This document shows, piece by piece, positions 36,901-47,600 of a DNA stretch of 64,000 bases (position 1 is its first letter; the number at the start of each line of letters is the position of its first letter). Position numbers and translations under genes: made by a program. The notes below the pieces were generated by a model. The model did not search any database. It worked only from the letters and a program-made list of their open reading frames with translations, and was not told where the DNA came from. Source of the stretch: Mermis nigrescens (taxonomy: Eukaryota > Nematoda > Enoplea > Mermithida > Mermithidae); NCBI GenBank assembly GCA_036768485.1, contig JAVLUZ010000154.1, forward strand, positions 7,986,342-8,050,341, read 5' to 3'.

Positions 36901-37770
36901 TTTATATTATAATTCAGAGATTCTATCGATTTAATGTCGGTCCAAGCTTATACAAATAATGCTTTAAATTGGTCTAAATGATGTTGAGAAGATAGGTATC
37001 ATAGGTGTGCACAGCATATGACCGCTTTGAGGATCGGACGAGCCAGCCTTTTTGCACCAGTTGCCTCAAAAACTAATATATAAATGCAAGATTGCGTTGA
37101 AACTAACTTAATCCACTGCTTTTTTTTTGTCAATTTTGAGCAATTGTGCAGAAAATGTTCAGTTCGAACACATTTTGAGCCTCAATTCTGCCTTATTTTG
37201 ACCATTTTATCATTCTGTCCAAACTTGCAATGCGATGACTGAATCAACTTCTAAAAACGAAAACTATCGAAGTTTTGCATTTTTTAATAAAAAGGCTTTT
37301 TTTAACTAAAATGTTTCCATTTTTAAAACAAACAAAACGACTTAGCTGTAAAATAGTAGCTGAGAGAAAACCCTTGATCAATCACCCACGTTACAATGAA
37401 AGAAGAGTGGTGTATAAGTCATCTTATGCGGCCAACTAGACGTAATTTTATGTGCAGTCCAGTCTTGAGATTTTCAATATGATTTGGCTTTTGCAAGCTA
37501 TTCTAAGCTTAATAATATAAAAGCCGCTACCAATGAAACCTTTCTTAAACTTTAATCTGAGCAGAAACAATTATTCATTCTAAGAAATCTCTGAAAGTCA
37601 AATAAGTCTAAAAGTCTCTGAAAGTCAAATAAGCGCCGCTAATTTCGATACCAAATAAACTTACAAATGAGATAAGAAGCAAATTATCTGCTATGACTAT
37701 TGAACTTTTCTAAAACCTGAGCGCTTTATTAATAATTAGATGAAAATCACTTCTTACCATCTACTAGCAT
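24775..37770 (-). CDS. Tandem HMG-box DNA-binding protein gene (4 coding exons)
   Basis: Exons 37758-37770, 35222-35487, 28006-28258 and 24775-24984, all with GT-AG introns and compatible phases (1, 1, 2). The product is about 247 residues: a Ser/Glu-rich acidic N-terminus (~1-40), HMG box 1 (~50-130), a short linker with a KRRN basic patch, HMG box 2 (~155-225) and a short tail with a PRRRR patch. Two HMG boxes mean DNA-minor-groove binding and bending, in the nucleus or, for TFAM-like proteins, in mitochondria. No mitochondrial presequence is seen, so a nuclear HMGB-like role is more likely. Exons 2 and 4 each need one extra base to stay in frame. It lies 3.4 kb downstream of the coiled-coil gene on the same strand. 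Repeats fill the introns. Confidence 0.72.
25354..25592 (+). mobile_element. R1 MITE copy with target duplication
   Basis: 239 bases starting CACACATGGGCGTGG and ending GCCTACCTATG. The perfect 8-base duplication AGTGTAAC lies at 25346-25353 and 25593-25600. It contains the family core TGGATAGTGCTCGATGAG. Non-coding; lies in intron 3 of the HMG-box gene. Confidence 0.88.
26400..26560. repeat. GGCAGCA...TTGCC dispersed repeat (R3 family)
   Basis: Contains CACCCATGGGCAGCAGACAA, an AAATTCTG block and GGGCGAAATTGCC. Related copies are seen near 34973-35125, 43754-43860 and 54275-54420. Short, C/G-ended, non-coding; probably another MITE family. Boundaries are approximate. Confidence 0.5.
26560..26800 (+). 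repeat. R2 dispersed repeat (CACAGCATGGCCGAT)
   Basis: Shares GCACAGCATGGCCGATTTAA, then AAAATGGCGATAAAGCTA and GGTCAAGTTGAAGCACTTTT-type blocks with about 28468-28700, 37010-37260, 40420-40640, 42130-42340 and 45190-45475 (inverted), and in part with 55895-55985. Non-coding and of unknown class; boundaries approximate. Confidence 0.6.
28006..28258 (-). CDS. HMG-box gene exon 3: end of box 1, linker, start of box 2
   Basis: The acceptor CTACCTTTTAG precedes 28258 and the donor GTAAAA follows 28006. The exon enters in phase 1 and leaves in phase 2 with no internal stop. It encodes box 1 helix III (G-P-Y-E-I-M-A-E-D-D-R-N-I-Y), a linker ending in R-R-K-R-R-N, and box 2 helices I-II with the P-P-M-N-A-Y-F-M-Y-L signature and Q-E-I-V-K-A-L-S-D-K. 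This exon is free of frame errors and is the clearest single piece of evidence for the gene. Confidence 0.85.
28468..28700 (+). repeat. R2 dispersed repeat copy
   Basis: Matches 26560-26800 (GCACAGCATGGCCGATCTGG, GACCTCAAATACTGG, TTTGGTCAATT). Lies in intron 2 of the HMG-box gene. Confidence 0.6.
28973..31384 (+). repeat. TTTACAC-rich dispersed repeat, copy B
   Basis: Begins with a hairpin (28973-28999, ATAGGTAGCGCG loop and inverse) followed by ATATACTTGGGTACC and GGTGCGGTTTTTTT. The body is dense in TTTACAC/GTGTAAAG. About 28973-30545 is nearly identical to the inverse of 50706-53030 once the insertion there is removed. It ends at the TA preceding the G-family element at 31385, the same junction as copies A and D. 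Lies in intron 2 of the HMG-box gene. Non-coding. Confidence 0.8.
31385..32196. mobile_element. G-family TIR element, copy 2
   Basis: 812 bases, TA-flanked, ends GCAAAGAAAAATGCTCCGAT and its inverse, with GGAGGGGACTAGG in each arm. Adjacent to the TTTACAC repeat at the same junction as in copies 1 and 3. Confidence 0.85.
32197..34192. other. Intronic stretch with degraded repeats
   Basis: Part of intron 2 of the HMG-box gene. About 32513-32634 has an R1-like border pair (CACACATTGGCGTAGGGG and TGCTGCCCATCTAT) but a different interior. About 32880-33240 has R3-like words and repeats TGTTAACCCCTTAGAAC twice near 33000. A 146-codon frame (32371-32811) crosses these repeats and has no domain. 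No gene supported. Confidence 0.4.
34193..34330 (-). mobile_element. Partial R1 MITE
   Basis: Inverted R1 fragment starting GCATATGTGGGCAGCAAC and reaching TTTCTCATTGAGCACTA. The C-rich second half is missing. It abuts the hAT transposase fragment. Confidence 0.65.
34336..34972 (+). pseudogene. hAT transposase C-terminal fragment with right TIR
   Basis: The open frame from 34350 to 34724 ends in a hAT C-terminal dimerisation region: P-I-A-V-A-S-A-E-R-S-F-S, then K-T-H-L-R-S-T-M and L-S-A-L-A-I-I-S-I-E. That is the standard conserved block of hAT and ZMYM-type transposases. Catalytic regions and the BED or TTF-type zinc finger are missing, so it is 5'-truncated and cannot act. The right terminus is likely at 34972, where the inverse reads CAGGGCCGTGCTTAG, a typical hAT end. 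It lies in intron 2 of the HMG-box gene, in antisense to it. Confidence 0.85.
34973..35125. repeat. R3 dispersed repeat copy
   Basis: GGCAGCAAACAAATTCTGGG, GGGGCAAAATTGCC and GGGTCTATCGTTTTGGGG blocks, ending near CCCATGTGTG. Same family as 26400-26560 and 43754-43860. Confidence 0.55.
35222..35487 (-). CDS. HMG-box gene exon 2: N-terminal region and box 1 helices I-II
   Basis: The acceptor CATAAAACAG precedes 35487 and the strong donor GTAAGC follows 35222. The first part, in phase with exon 1, reads A-E-E-I-H-E-S-T-S-S-P-S, then S-S-Q-K. The HMG box (K-P-K-S-S-Y-M-C-F-V-K-Q, F-S-E-L-S-R-V-W-R-N-M) is in another frame. One extra base, most simply in the A-run opposite 35391-35394, joins them and makes the exon length fit both neighbouring phases. 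Box 1 has about seven extra residues between helices I and II compared with HMGB boxes. Confidence 0.68.
36020..36287 (-). mobile_element. R1 MITE copy, inverted
   Basis: 268 bases from CATACGTGGGCAGC to GCCCAGGTGTG with the perfect 8-base duplication ATCTCTGC (36012-36019, 36288-36295). Poly-G tracts inside. It lies in intron 1 of the HMG-box gene. Confidence 0.9.
36365..37009. other. Intron 1 of the HMG-box gene, unique-looking AT-rich sequence
   Basis: No coding segment or repeat family recognised. Confidence 0.35.
37010..37260 (+). repeat. R2 dispersed repeat copy
   Basis: Diverged copy with GTGCACAGCATATGACCG, TGCCTCAAAAACTAAT and CATTTTGAGCCTCAATTCTG blocks. Confidence 0.5.
37758..37770 (-). 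CDS. HMG-box gene exon 1 (13 coding bases)
   Basis: ATG CTA GTA GAT G followed by the strong donor GTAAGAAG. The phase (1) is exactly what exon 2 requires, giving M-L-V-D-A-E-E-I-H-E. Such a small first exon is plausible, but a different upstream exon with the same phase cannot be excluded. The 5' untranslated region would lie upstream (above 37770), next to a small MITE at 38031-38189. Confidence 0.5.
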
Positions 37771-38030
37771 CGCTCAATGAATGTAAATTGTGTAGTAATA
37801 AATATCAAGTAGAGAGCAAAGAGGGTAAGAACCAATTAGGACATAAATAGTTCTCGATAATGATTGTCAGTAAATGTAAACAAACAAAATTGAATGTAAA
37901 GGGATTGAAATAAAATGGACGAGCGCGAGTGAGTTTAATAAAAGAATTCGCTACCGACTCTGCCGAGCAAGGAAAAAATCAAGCGCTACAGTAATAAGGA
38001 TATTAGTTTTCCGAGCGGATCCATGCACTA

Positions 38031-38189
38031 TAGTCTACACAAGTTTGGGCATTAATTTTAGAAAGCTATGTCCGACAATAAGACAGATTGCGCTAATAGA
38101 GTTGATTTTATGTATAATTATCGTAATCGGTCGGCTTACTTTCGAAAAAATTCTTGAAATTAATGCCCAAACTTATGTGAAACAGACTA
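38031..38189. mobile_element. Small TIR element (TAGTCTGTTTCA family) near the HMG-box gene start
   Basis: 159 bases flanked by TA (38029-38030, 38190-38191). Inverted ends share AAGTTTGGGCATTAATTT. The right end, inverted, starts TAGTCTGTTTCACATAAG; the left has a small deletion in that word. The first 12 bases match the termini of the unrelated tRNA-bearing element at 56430-56976. It lies about 260 bases upstream of the proposed HMG-box start codon. Confidence 0.8.
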
Positions 38190-38194
38190 TAGGT

Positions 38195-40015
38195 TAAAAA
38201 CAGACCATATAATACACTTGGGTACCCCTAACACCTGTACACCCCGCTACAGCTTTAACGGGGGGACACATCTGGGAGGTGCGGTTTTTTTGAACGATAA
38301 TAAAATTTTTGCTGTACATCGCATTTTGTTTTTCTGCACACTTTATGTCCAGCCTGAAATGAGCTTGTAAAGTTTCGGCGTAACGTCATAACATATCGCG
38401 AATTAGAGTGCTTTTTTTCTGCAGCTTGTACACAACTCTCTGTGAATGCCTTATGCAATTTAATAGTTTATAATTGTAGAAGATGGAATTCTCTAGGGGT
38501 GTATCTTTTCGCTCTTTGAATTTCGCATTAGTTCTTGAGGGGGACTGTAAAGAGTGTTAAAATCAACGGGTGTAAACACAGATTTTGCTTACTTTTTTGC
38601 CTTCTTGATGTCTGCCAACAACTCCGTTTATGATTTCCAAGAAATTTTTCTAGATAGAAATGTACTACGGCCTAAGGGTTACTTTTTGTTTACTAGCAAA
38701 CTTTTTAACACTGAATACGGAGTTAGATCTAGGGGTTTGAACTTTACACTTTAGTGGATGGTGTAAAAACATGTTTTGTCCAAGATTTCTCCGCCAAATT
38801 CTCTGGTTATCAAGTGGGATAAATTGAATAAAAGAAATAAAAAGTACGTTTTAGGGGCTACACGTTGCATCAAATCATGCTTGAAAAACCGAATATTGAG
38901 TTACTTATGGAGGTGTAAAGTTCGAAGTCAGGGGTAAAACTTGGGGCAAAAAACACGTTTTGTTCTCTTTTTTGATTTGTCAATATCTCAAATATTTTGC
39001 GGAACAGAATTTTCGCTCAAAGGAACCTGCTACAATTTAAAGGCTAAAAATCGGTACAAACCGAATTTTTTTACACTCAATGGAGAGTTAGATTCAGATT
39101 TTTAAAGTTTACAATATGGTGGATGAGGGAAAAATACGTTTTAGTCTATTTTTTATTTGCTATTTTCTCCATTCAGAAGTTGGGATAAGTCAAATAGAAT
39201 AAAAATAAAATACTTTCTAAGGGGTATTTGTCACAGCAAATAGCGTTTATTTACATCAATATTTAGGTTCATTCGGGCGTTGTAAAGTTCGGAATTGGGG
39301 GTGTTGAATGTATTTCTATTTTGTTTTTCTTGACCAATTTCTTCGGTTATGAGTCTGGACATGATCTAAAGTCTACAAATGTAGCAGGAATCAGAAATGA
39401 TACGCCAGTTGGGTGCTTTCGATTACACGCAACAGTGGTGTGAAGTCGTTTACATCTGATGTTTATTTGTCTTGCCATTGTGAGACTTATTTTTTCTAAA
39501 TGTGGATCGTAATATCAGAGTAATATCAGAATTTCGAATCCGAGTAAAATCTTCTTACACTCGATGATTGTGCAAAGTGTTCACTGAAAATTAATTTCAG
39601 TTCTAGAGCCTTGCGGAAGCTTAATTTATTTAAAAATGTTCTATGAAACGTAAGAATTACGAATCTGAGTGTCAGTTTTCTGTAAATGCAGTAGTTGTGT
39701 AAAGTTTGCACTATTTGTTTAATATTAATATGCAAAGTTCACACTACGAATTTCTTTTACTTCTAGAGCGTTGCAAAACTCGAGTTTTTCAAAATGTGTT
39801 CCGTAAAGTAAAGATTACGAATCTGACTGTATGTTTTCTTTACACCCAGCAGTTGTGCACAGTTTACACCGAAAATTTTCTTTAGTTTCAGAGGTTGCAG
39901 GTTTTTTCCAAAATGTTCTATGTAACGTTAGGATAACGAATCTGGGCGTAAGTGTTCTGTACAACAAGGAGTTACGTACACATTATGCTGAAAACATTTG
40001 ATCTGTTTAAATAAG
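38195..40015 (+). repeat. TTTACAC-rich dispersed repeat, copy C
   Basis: Starts near ATACACTTGGGTACCCCTAA, then GGTGCGGTTTTTTTGAACG; the body follows copy B in order with many substitutions. The terminal hairpin and the adjoining G-family element are missing. It lies between the two genes. Non-coding. Confidence 0.72.
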
Positions 40016-40419
40016 GAAGGTTGTCTGGTTTGAAAAAGATATAGCTGATGTTCTCAACAGTATTGTATTCCGCGTTCTTGGTCCGCTGTCATGATTAAGG
40101 CATGTTACCGTATGCGTTTACTATGTCTCTGTATTCTATAAGCTTTCTGTTTTTGAGTCAGTGTAGATAATTCGAATTAGGAGGTATGTTCTAAAGAATA
40201 GGACACTATATCAACACAAGCTGGCTGCATCTTTCGTTGTGATGTGATCTTAGAAGGCTATACCAGGAATTCGCCTTATTGTGAATAAATAAAGGAGAAA
40301 CAAAGAAAAGATTTATGTTTCTCTATTGATTGCGGAAAAATCATTCACTGTACTTATTTAATTAATTTACTTCCACTTTCGTATTTAGATCACAATTAGG
40401 GCCACTTTGATGTGATACT

Positions 40420-40640
40420 ATGCCCATCTGACCGGTCTGGGTGTCATTCAGAGAGCTTTGTTTGAGATGGCCTTAAAAACTGGTGTAAATGCTAAGATAG
40501 CATACACCTAAACAGATTTTGGCCAATTTCAAGCACTTTTGCAGACAATTTTTGATTTTGATTTATGTTTGGTCTTCATTTTGCCTTTATCCCAAGAAAA
40601 TTTAATATTTTTTCCTTTTGGGGGCCTAGACTCCCAAACC
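40420..40640 (+). repeat. R2 dispersed repeat copy
   Basis: Blocks GATGGCCTTAAAAACTGG, TTTTGGCCAATTTCAAGC and GGTCTTCATTTTGCC match other R2 copies. Confidence 0.5.
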
Positions 40641-41197
40641 TCTCTCGTTTATATGTCTCCAGTATGTATGGACAATTATGGGCAGGTTTAAAGGAATATT
40701 GGCAGCAGCCCCATATCGATCCGCCAAATTGCTGAGACAAAGAATGGATATGATTTTAGTTCTTTTATACGCATGACAAAGACTTCATACTTCGTATGAA
40801 AATTTATTGGACCAGAACATGGTAATTTAGATAATTTTTTCCACTTTTTATACCGAAAATTCCATAAATTCTAAGCGTCTCGCGCCATAGGTTTACCTAC
40901 CCTTTATTATGGTTTTATAGGACATGTGATGATGAGGAACGGAGTTGCAATAATTCTAGTCATTTTTGGCTATCCGTTATCTCAAATATTTCACATTTTC
41001 CTGCACATTGAGCCGGATTTTCGCGTTAAACATCATTTAACAAAAATTCGACAAATTATGTACATATGCAGAGTTTTCGTAAAAAATTCGTAAAAATTAT
41101 GATTTTTCCACAAAAATGTTCAAAAACAGAAATAACTCAAGGCGCCTTGAAACGGCAAATATGATAATTTGCGAATACGGAAAATGGATTCAGCGAA

Positions 41198-41637
41198 TCA
41201 AGCAGCTTCGTTTTCTTCGATAATCGTCGATAGAACGGTATCGTTTAATTGTTCATTTTCGTACAAACTACGATTATCATACTCTTCTTCCACTTCTACG
41301 CAAATTTCACCATTGTCAAATTTATTATCGGATGAAACATTATTAATTTCGGCATTATTCGTATTCAAATCAAGTATTTGCTTCGTTTGTTCCGAATCCA
41401 GAAGCTGATTATTCGGTTGATGATGAGGTGAGGAATTTGCTCCATTCTCGGAAGATTTTGACAAAAAACACTCGCCGTTGGGCGATTCGTCGCCTCGACT
41501 GTAATTTCCGCTAGAATCAGGCGGAGAAGGTGAACTAAAATTCGGGTCCGAAATCGAATAGCGACTAAACGTCGACCTTTCGTGCTCGATTTTCTTTATC
41601 CGACTTTCGAGTCGTTTAATGTAAGCCAGTAAGTTAC
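41198..41637 (-). CDS. Coiled-coil gene exon 5: Ser/Asn-rich acidic C-terminus
   Basis: 440 bases with acceptor AAAATTAAG before 41637 (weak pyrimidine tract). Two bases complete a Gly codon, then 145 codons run without a stop to the TGA at 41198-41200. It opens with a helical, charged stretch (Y-I-K-R-L-E-S-R-I-K-K-I-E) and continues Ser/Pro/Asn-rich. The end is E-V-E-E-E-Y-D-N-R-S and T-I-I-E-E-N-E-A-A. A candidate AATAAA on the minus strand lies at 40903-40908. A cryptic donor inside this exon could splice to the HMG-box exons in phase, but the acidic coding tail argues for two genes. Confidence 0.72.
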
Positions 41638-44600
41638 CTTAATTTTATAATATATATTTATATATATATAATACGAGTAGTTTTGATTTTTTACAAATTT
41701 TTTAAATTTTTTATCAAAATTTTTCTTATATTTTTTGCACTTTTTACATGCACTGACATATCGATTAGCCCAAAATTTATGAGTGGGAGCCGCAAACTTT
41801 TGTGCGAAAAAGATTATAAATATGTATGTGTCTTTAATGCATAAGAACTGCGGTGAACTGTCTTTTACAAAACAAAGGATAATTTGCAGTAGTCGTCTTG
41901 CAGTGTTTCTAAAACGTTTCCTGTTCTATTAGTTTTGTCAAAGTTTTAAAGATTTAACTTCCTTCATATTTCAAATTAAGTCACAATTTAAAATTTTTTC
42001 TGAATACACGGCGAAAAATATGGAGTCGCTGAGCGACCAATCAAAAACCATGAAATTGTCAACCGTGACAGAGAATCGTTTGGTCAAGAAAACGGAAGCT
42101 CTTGTGTATTCTGTGGGGGTCTGGTGACCAAAAATGCACAGCGTGGCCGATCTGGGGGTCAGCCGGTCAGGGATCAAGACTTTAGCTTTTTTGGACCAAA
42201 ATGACCTAACCTCTAAAATAGCTGTAAAACTACATTATTACATAGTTTAGAGTCAATTTGAAGCATTTTAGAAGAAAATGTTCAATTTTCATCCATTTTT
42301 AACCTTTATTTTGCCTTATTTATCCCAAAAGATTTCCCACGTTTCGATTCTGGGGTCCAAACGCATGTATGCTTGTAACTCACCCCAGAATAGCTGTTAT
42401 AATAGGTGAGCAGCACCAAAAATTTTGGGGGAATGCAAGACTTTTCAAAGGTCAAAAATGGTCTCATTTATGGTGGTATGGCTAAAAAACGCCATTTTTC
42501 AGCGTTTCTCATCGAGCACTATCTATTGGCATCAAAAATTGCGAAAAAATTCGAAAATTGAATTATGGAGGGTATTTTGATTTCTGGTGGGGGGAGTATT
42601 CGGCCTTCTGGAGGGTGCATACCCCCATGTATAACTAAGCCCACGTGTAACTGCTACCGTAATAAAATGTTGCCGACCTCAATGGCTTCCGATTTCCTAC
42701 ACAAATCTTAGAAAATGTGCTGTAGCGATATTTTGGCTCACAATTCTCAATTTTCAGCGCTTCGTGTCCATTTTACGACCATGTTTTGTTCAATTTACTC
42801 GTATTTTTCCAAATTTTTTTGAAATTTATCATGTTTTTATGTTTCAGAAAAAAACAAACGTAGTCGGAAACGTTAAAAATACTTTATTTGAAGCGAACCC
42901 ATCGTTTCAAAGCCCAAAAAAGATTTTTATTCTCATTTTTAGAGACTGACCCTCTAAATTCTCATGCCATACAAATATGCTCCGAGCCATTTAAGGTTTA
43001 ATAATTCACACGTTTAAACGTTATTTTATATAATTTTTTCATGATGCTCTCATTCGAAGTAATTTCGCTCATGTTTTAATAGATTATTATTGATCTTTTT
43101 CATTAGATTAAATTATTCATTGTCTTTTTATACTTGATCAAATTTGTAATGTATTAAAACCTGATTATCTATTATTCCACACACCGTATATTTCTATCTG
43201 AGTTTCGTTTTTGGTTCCAGCGGAGTCGGTGTTCGATTCAGCCAGGTTGCAGGGCAAATTTTGGCTCCGAGTCGAATCATCGCTGATGTTGTTCAAATCG
43301 CATTTGAATATTTTAGCGTCTTCGTCCTTGTTGATGATTATTTGCAGCTAAGAAAAAATGATTCATGCAAAGAAGGACCTAAAAATATCAACTCATTTGT
43401 TGATACAAATGTCACGTAGGTACAAGCACGTGGGGTTTTGGGGTCTAAAGCGTACATGGGCAGCAGCCATACACTTGTGGGAGGGGGGTCCGATCACACC
43501 TGGGCGTGAAGGGGTTTGGGGTGCACCCCCAAGAAACCAAAATACACACTCCAGAAATCAAAATACCCCCAGAATTCAATCTTTTAAATTTTTTTTGTTT
43601 TTTTTCGCAATTTTTTGATGCCAATGGATAGTGCTCGATAGGAAACCTTGAAAATTGTGTTTTTCGCCATACCACCATTTTTAAAGTCATTTTTTACCTT
43701 TGAAAAATCTTGCGCACCCCCTTCCTCCAGAATTTCTGTGCTGCCCACGTATGGGTCCGATGAGGCCAAATTGCCAAAAATAGCAAATGGGGGTCTATCG
43801 ATTTTTGGGGTTCCATTGGATTCAGGGGTTCCAGCCAGACCCTCACGCCCACGTATAGTCTATACCCTCAGAATAAAAAACGATTAATTTTTGGGTGCTT
43901 GAAATTTTTGAGGAATTATGGATTAAAATAATTTTTATGCAATTAATATTTGTACCAGTTGTTATCAGGCACGTATCTCTGGGGGAATGAAAAAGGTTCG
44001 GACCACACGTGGGCGTGGGGGAGAGAGGTTTGGGGGTATGCACCTCACCCCCGAAAAACAAAAATACCCTAGAATTCAATTTTTATATTTTTTTTGTTTT
44101 TTCGCAATTTTTCGATACCAATGGATAGTGCTCAATGAGAAACATTGAAAAATTGTGTTTTTTCGCCATACCACTATTTTTAAGGCAATTTTTAACCTTT
44201 AAGAAATCTTACACCCCCAGAATTTTGGTGCTGCCCACGTATACTTTGGACGCCCAAAATTCAGAAACATCGGAGAAGTAGGACATTTTAAACGTTATTT
44301 TGTGCCATTTTTGGCTTTTTTGAGCCTAGTCCTCCCCAAAAATTGGTGTTGGTCCTCCCAAAGTAGGACGGCCAACTACATGCCTGGTTGTTATAGCTCT
44401 TTGGGTTAAAGAGCCAATCTGATTGACCATCGGATCGGCTCTGCTACTTTCTACTTGATTCTTGCAAAAAAATTAACAAAAAAGATGTGGTACCTGCGTA
44501 TCTCAAAGACAAATCTAGTGGTCCCAGTTTCAATGAATACAGGTGTACTGAAAAAAGTCAAGATGGAAAATAAGACGAATACAAGAATAAACGAATATAA

Positions 44601-47600
44601 GAATTCGTAATAAATATATAAATATAAATATAATGCAGAAGCAAGAATATGGAAACCGAAGTGATGTGTATGCACATACAAAGGTGGATACAAAATCAGT
44701 CTGTTAATTAATGCATAACGAATCGTCAAAAATATGCGAGAAGCTTGTAAGCTAAGGAAAAAAGACGAAAAATCGAGATGAATACCGAGATAAACAAATA
44801 AATAAGTAATAAATCAAAATAAATGCGTGATAATTCCACATATCACGAGAAAGGTGCTTGTAATGATTTGTGCGATTGAAAGCCTGTAAAGCCTGCAATG
44901 ATTGATGATGATTTCTCGCGATTTTTTATTAAGAATGACGCAATCGAATAACTCAATGTAAAAAATTTACGTACACAGACAGGCCCATATCCATAGTTCA
45001 CAATGAGCCTACCCGAGATACTACGACATCTGTAGTCTTTCCAGGATACTTAATAAAACCGGTTTTTTTTATATTATTTTAGTGTACTCCTACAATTGAG
45101 ACCACGAAATTCGAGATAAGAGAATTTTCAATACTTTCTGATACATCAAAAAAGATGACAATACGCTAAGCGATATTGATAGTTACAAGCAGAAATGCTC
45201 GTGAGGGGATTTAGGGTCTCTGATCCCCAGAATAAAAAATGAGAAATTTCCTGAGAAAAATGAGGCAAAATGGAGGAAACTGATGTAAAAGAAATATTTT
45301 CTCCAGAAGTGCTCGTAATTGACCAGAAACTGTAGCTTAGCATAGTTTTTATGCTATTTTAATAATTATACCAATTTTAGACTTCATTTTGGCTCCAAAA
45401 ACATAATATTTGACTCCTTAGACCGACTGATCATTTATGACCGGCCATGCTGTGCATATATGGTTTTAAGGATCTTCATTTTTATTCATTTTGGGCTGCT
45501 AATTTCAAGTGGTCACTAAATCGTCAATGTACAACAGGTAGTGATCTACCTAAAAAATGAACATTGCATCATCAAACAAAAAATGTGTTCCTCAAAAGGC
45601 TATAAGTTAAAGCTTCCTTTTACAAAAAAAGGGCAATTTTTTCCAAATTTCAACGCATTAATTTTTCTTAAACAATTTTTGACGGTTTAGACGGTTTAGG
45701 GGAGAAAGCCGCCATCCCTACCTTTTCTAAATAGAGCTATTAATTTTTAGTGTTTTCAACTTATTCATAGTACTTTCTCAGGAAGTTCTTCGTATTCGGG
45801 GACCGCGCAAAATTGATTATTCTTCAACATTTGGCCAAAAAGATAATTTCTATTGACCAAGTCGGCATAACTTCGCTGCAAATCAATGTAATTCCGCTTC
45901 AGAGAGGCTGAATCAGCTGTTAATCGATTAATTTGTGCTTGGTACGCCTGTCAATTAATCTATGTAGGTTATAATATCAACTAAAATTTTGCAATATAAA
46001 CGTCAGTGAAATTTTTAATTTTTTTCAATTCGATTCGTAATTCGCACAAGGCCACTAGTACAAAAAGTGTGATTATTGGCAATCATCAGTTCCTCCTAAG
46101 CATACATGCACAGCATGGAATTCTGAGGAGGGAATTAAAAAGTGCCTTTTTTGGGCCCAAAAATGGTAGATACGCATCTAAAACATCGTCTTGAGCTTTT
46201 CTGACAATGCTCTATCTTTCTAGAGCATAAAAACATAAAACAATTCCGATAAAAATCAGAAAGGTCGAAAACTTTAACAAAAATATAGTCAAAACATGCG
46301 TCTAACGGCGCTAAGCGCCGAAAATTTGACACTTTTGAGCAAATAGATAGCTAAAAACGCTGAAAAAGTACCTTTTCTACAAATTTTTAGAACATTTTTG
46401 TGAACTTCCGAAAAATCATCAATTCTGGGGGGTATTTTAGCGGGGGATGAAAAGTTTCCTTGGAGGTGTGAAACCTAAACCCCTCAAGATTGTGTATGGT
46501 CTTAAGATTTCAAAGACCTTAAAAGCTCCGCAAATCTGCTAATTTTCCGAATTTTTTCCTATCTAATATCGATGAAAAGAACATGATTTGATGGACTTCG
46601 TTCTATTGATTAAGAAAACTTTCAACCATTAAGATTTCAAAATTATTAACAATATCCAAAGGTCTAACATTAAATGTTGCAATGCAGATTTTCGAAGCCT
46701 TAGAAAACGCCCAGGATGAGCTTTTTAAGCTTCTGTTTTTTAAAAATTTTTTCTGTTCATGTATTTATGCAGCAAAGAAAAATGCTCCGATGGAACAAAA
46801 AAGATGAATATACTTGGAATTGTGGATTATTAAGGATGTAAAAGGAGGGGACTAGGAAGAATCTACCTAAAGTCGCAAAATCTGCTAAAAATCACACTTT
46901 CTCTAAGCAACGCAAAAAATCGAAGTATATTCTGCGATTAATACATTAGAATAAATATTTAACCATAAAAATGATTGAAAAAGCAGCACGTTAGCTATGC
47001 AGCAGCTATGGGAAATGATATCGAGTAACAGTCTTTCTAAGCCAATTGGATGAAATAGCAAACATCGATGCATCCAAAACAATTGCAGGAATTGTTGGTT
47101 CAAAACAGTAGGAAACGCGTGAGTTGACTTGAAACAGACTAAATGTAGGTACACTAGCATGCCCGTAACGATTGTGTGCACTAATCAATCGGCCCCTGCT
47201 TTGCTTGCTATAATGATCATAGCAAAATAAAACAACTTTAAATACAATAACACTTAGTTTTCTTTCAATCAGGATACGAAGCTAGTCAGTGTTGCTACTT
47301 GCCAGCAATTTAAAAAAAGGAAACATTATAGATTTCGTTTATTATCTGAAATTTTGAAAATTATTTAAAAAAGACACTTTTTAGAGGCCGCAGAATATAC
47401 TTCGATTTTTTGCGTTGCTTAGAGAAAGTGTGATTTTTAGCAGATTTTGCGACTTTAGGTAGATTCTCCCTAGTCCCCTCCTTTTACATCCTTAATAATT
47501 CACAATTCCAAGTATATTCATCTTTTTTGTTCCATCGGAGCATTTTTCTTTGCTAGTACCCTACTTTTAATTAGCATGATTTCAGTGCATCAGTCAGCAA

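Noticed and set aside
35487..41198. Coiled-coil and HMG-box exons as one single gene
   Set aside because: A cryptic phase-1 donor in exon 5 could join them, but the coding sequence continues to a natural stop with a coherent acidic tail, and a start codon with correct phase exists at 37770. Kept as two genes.
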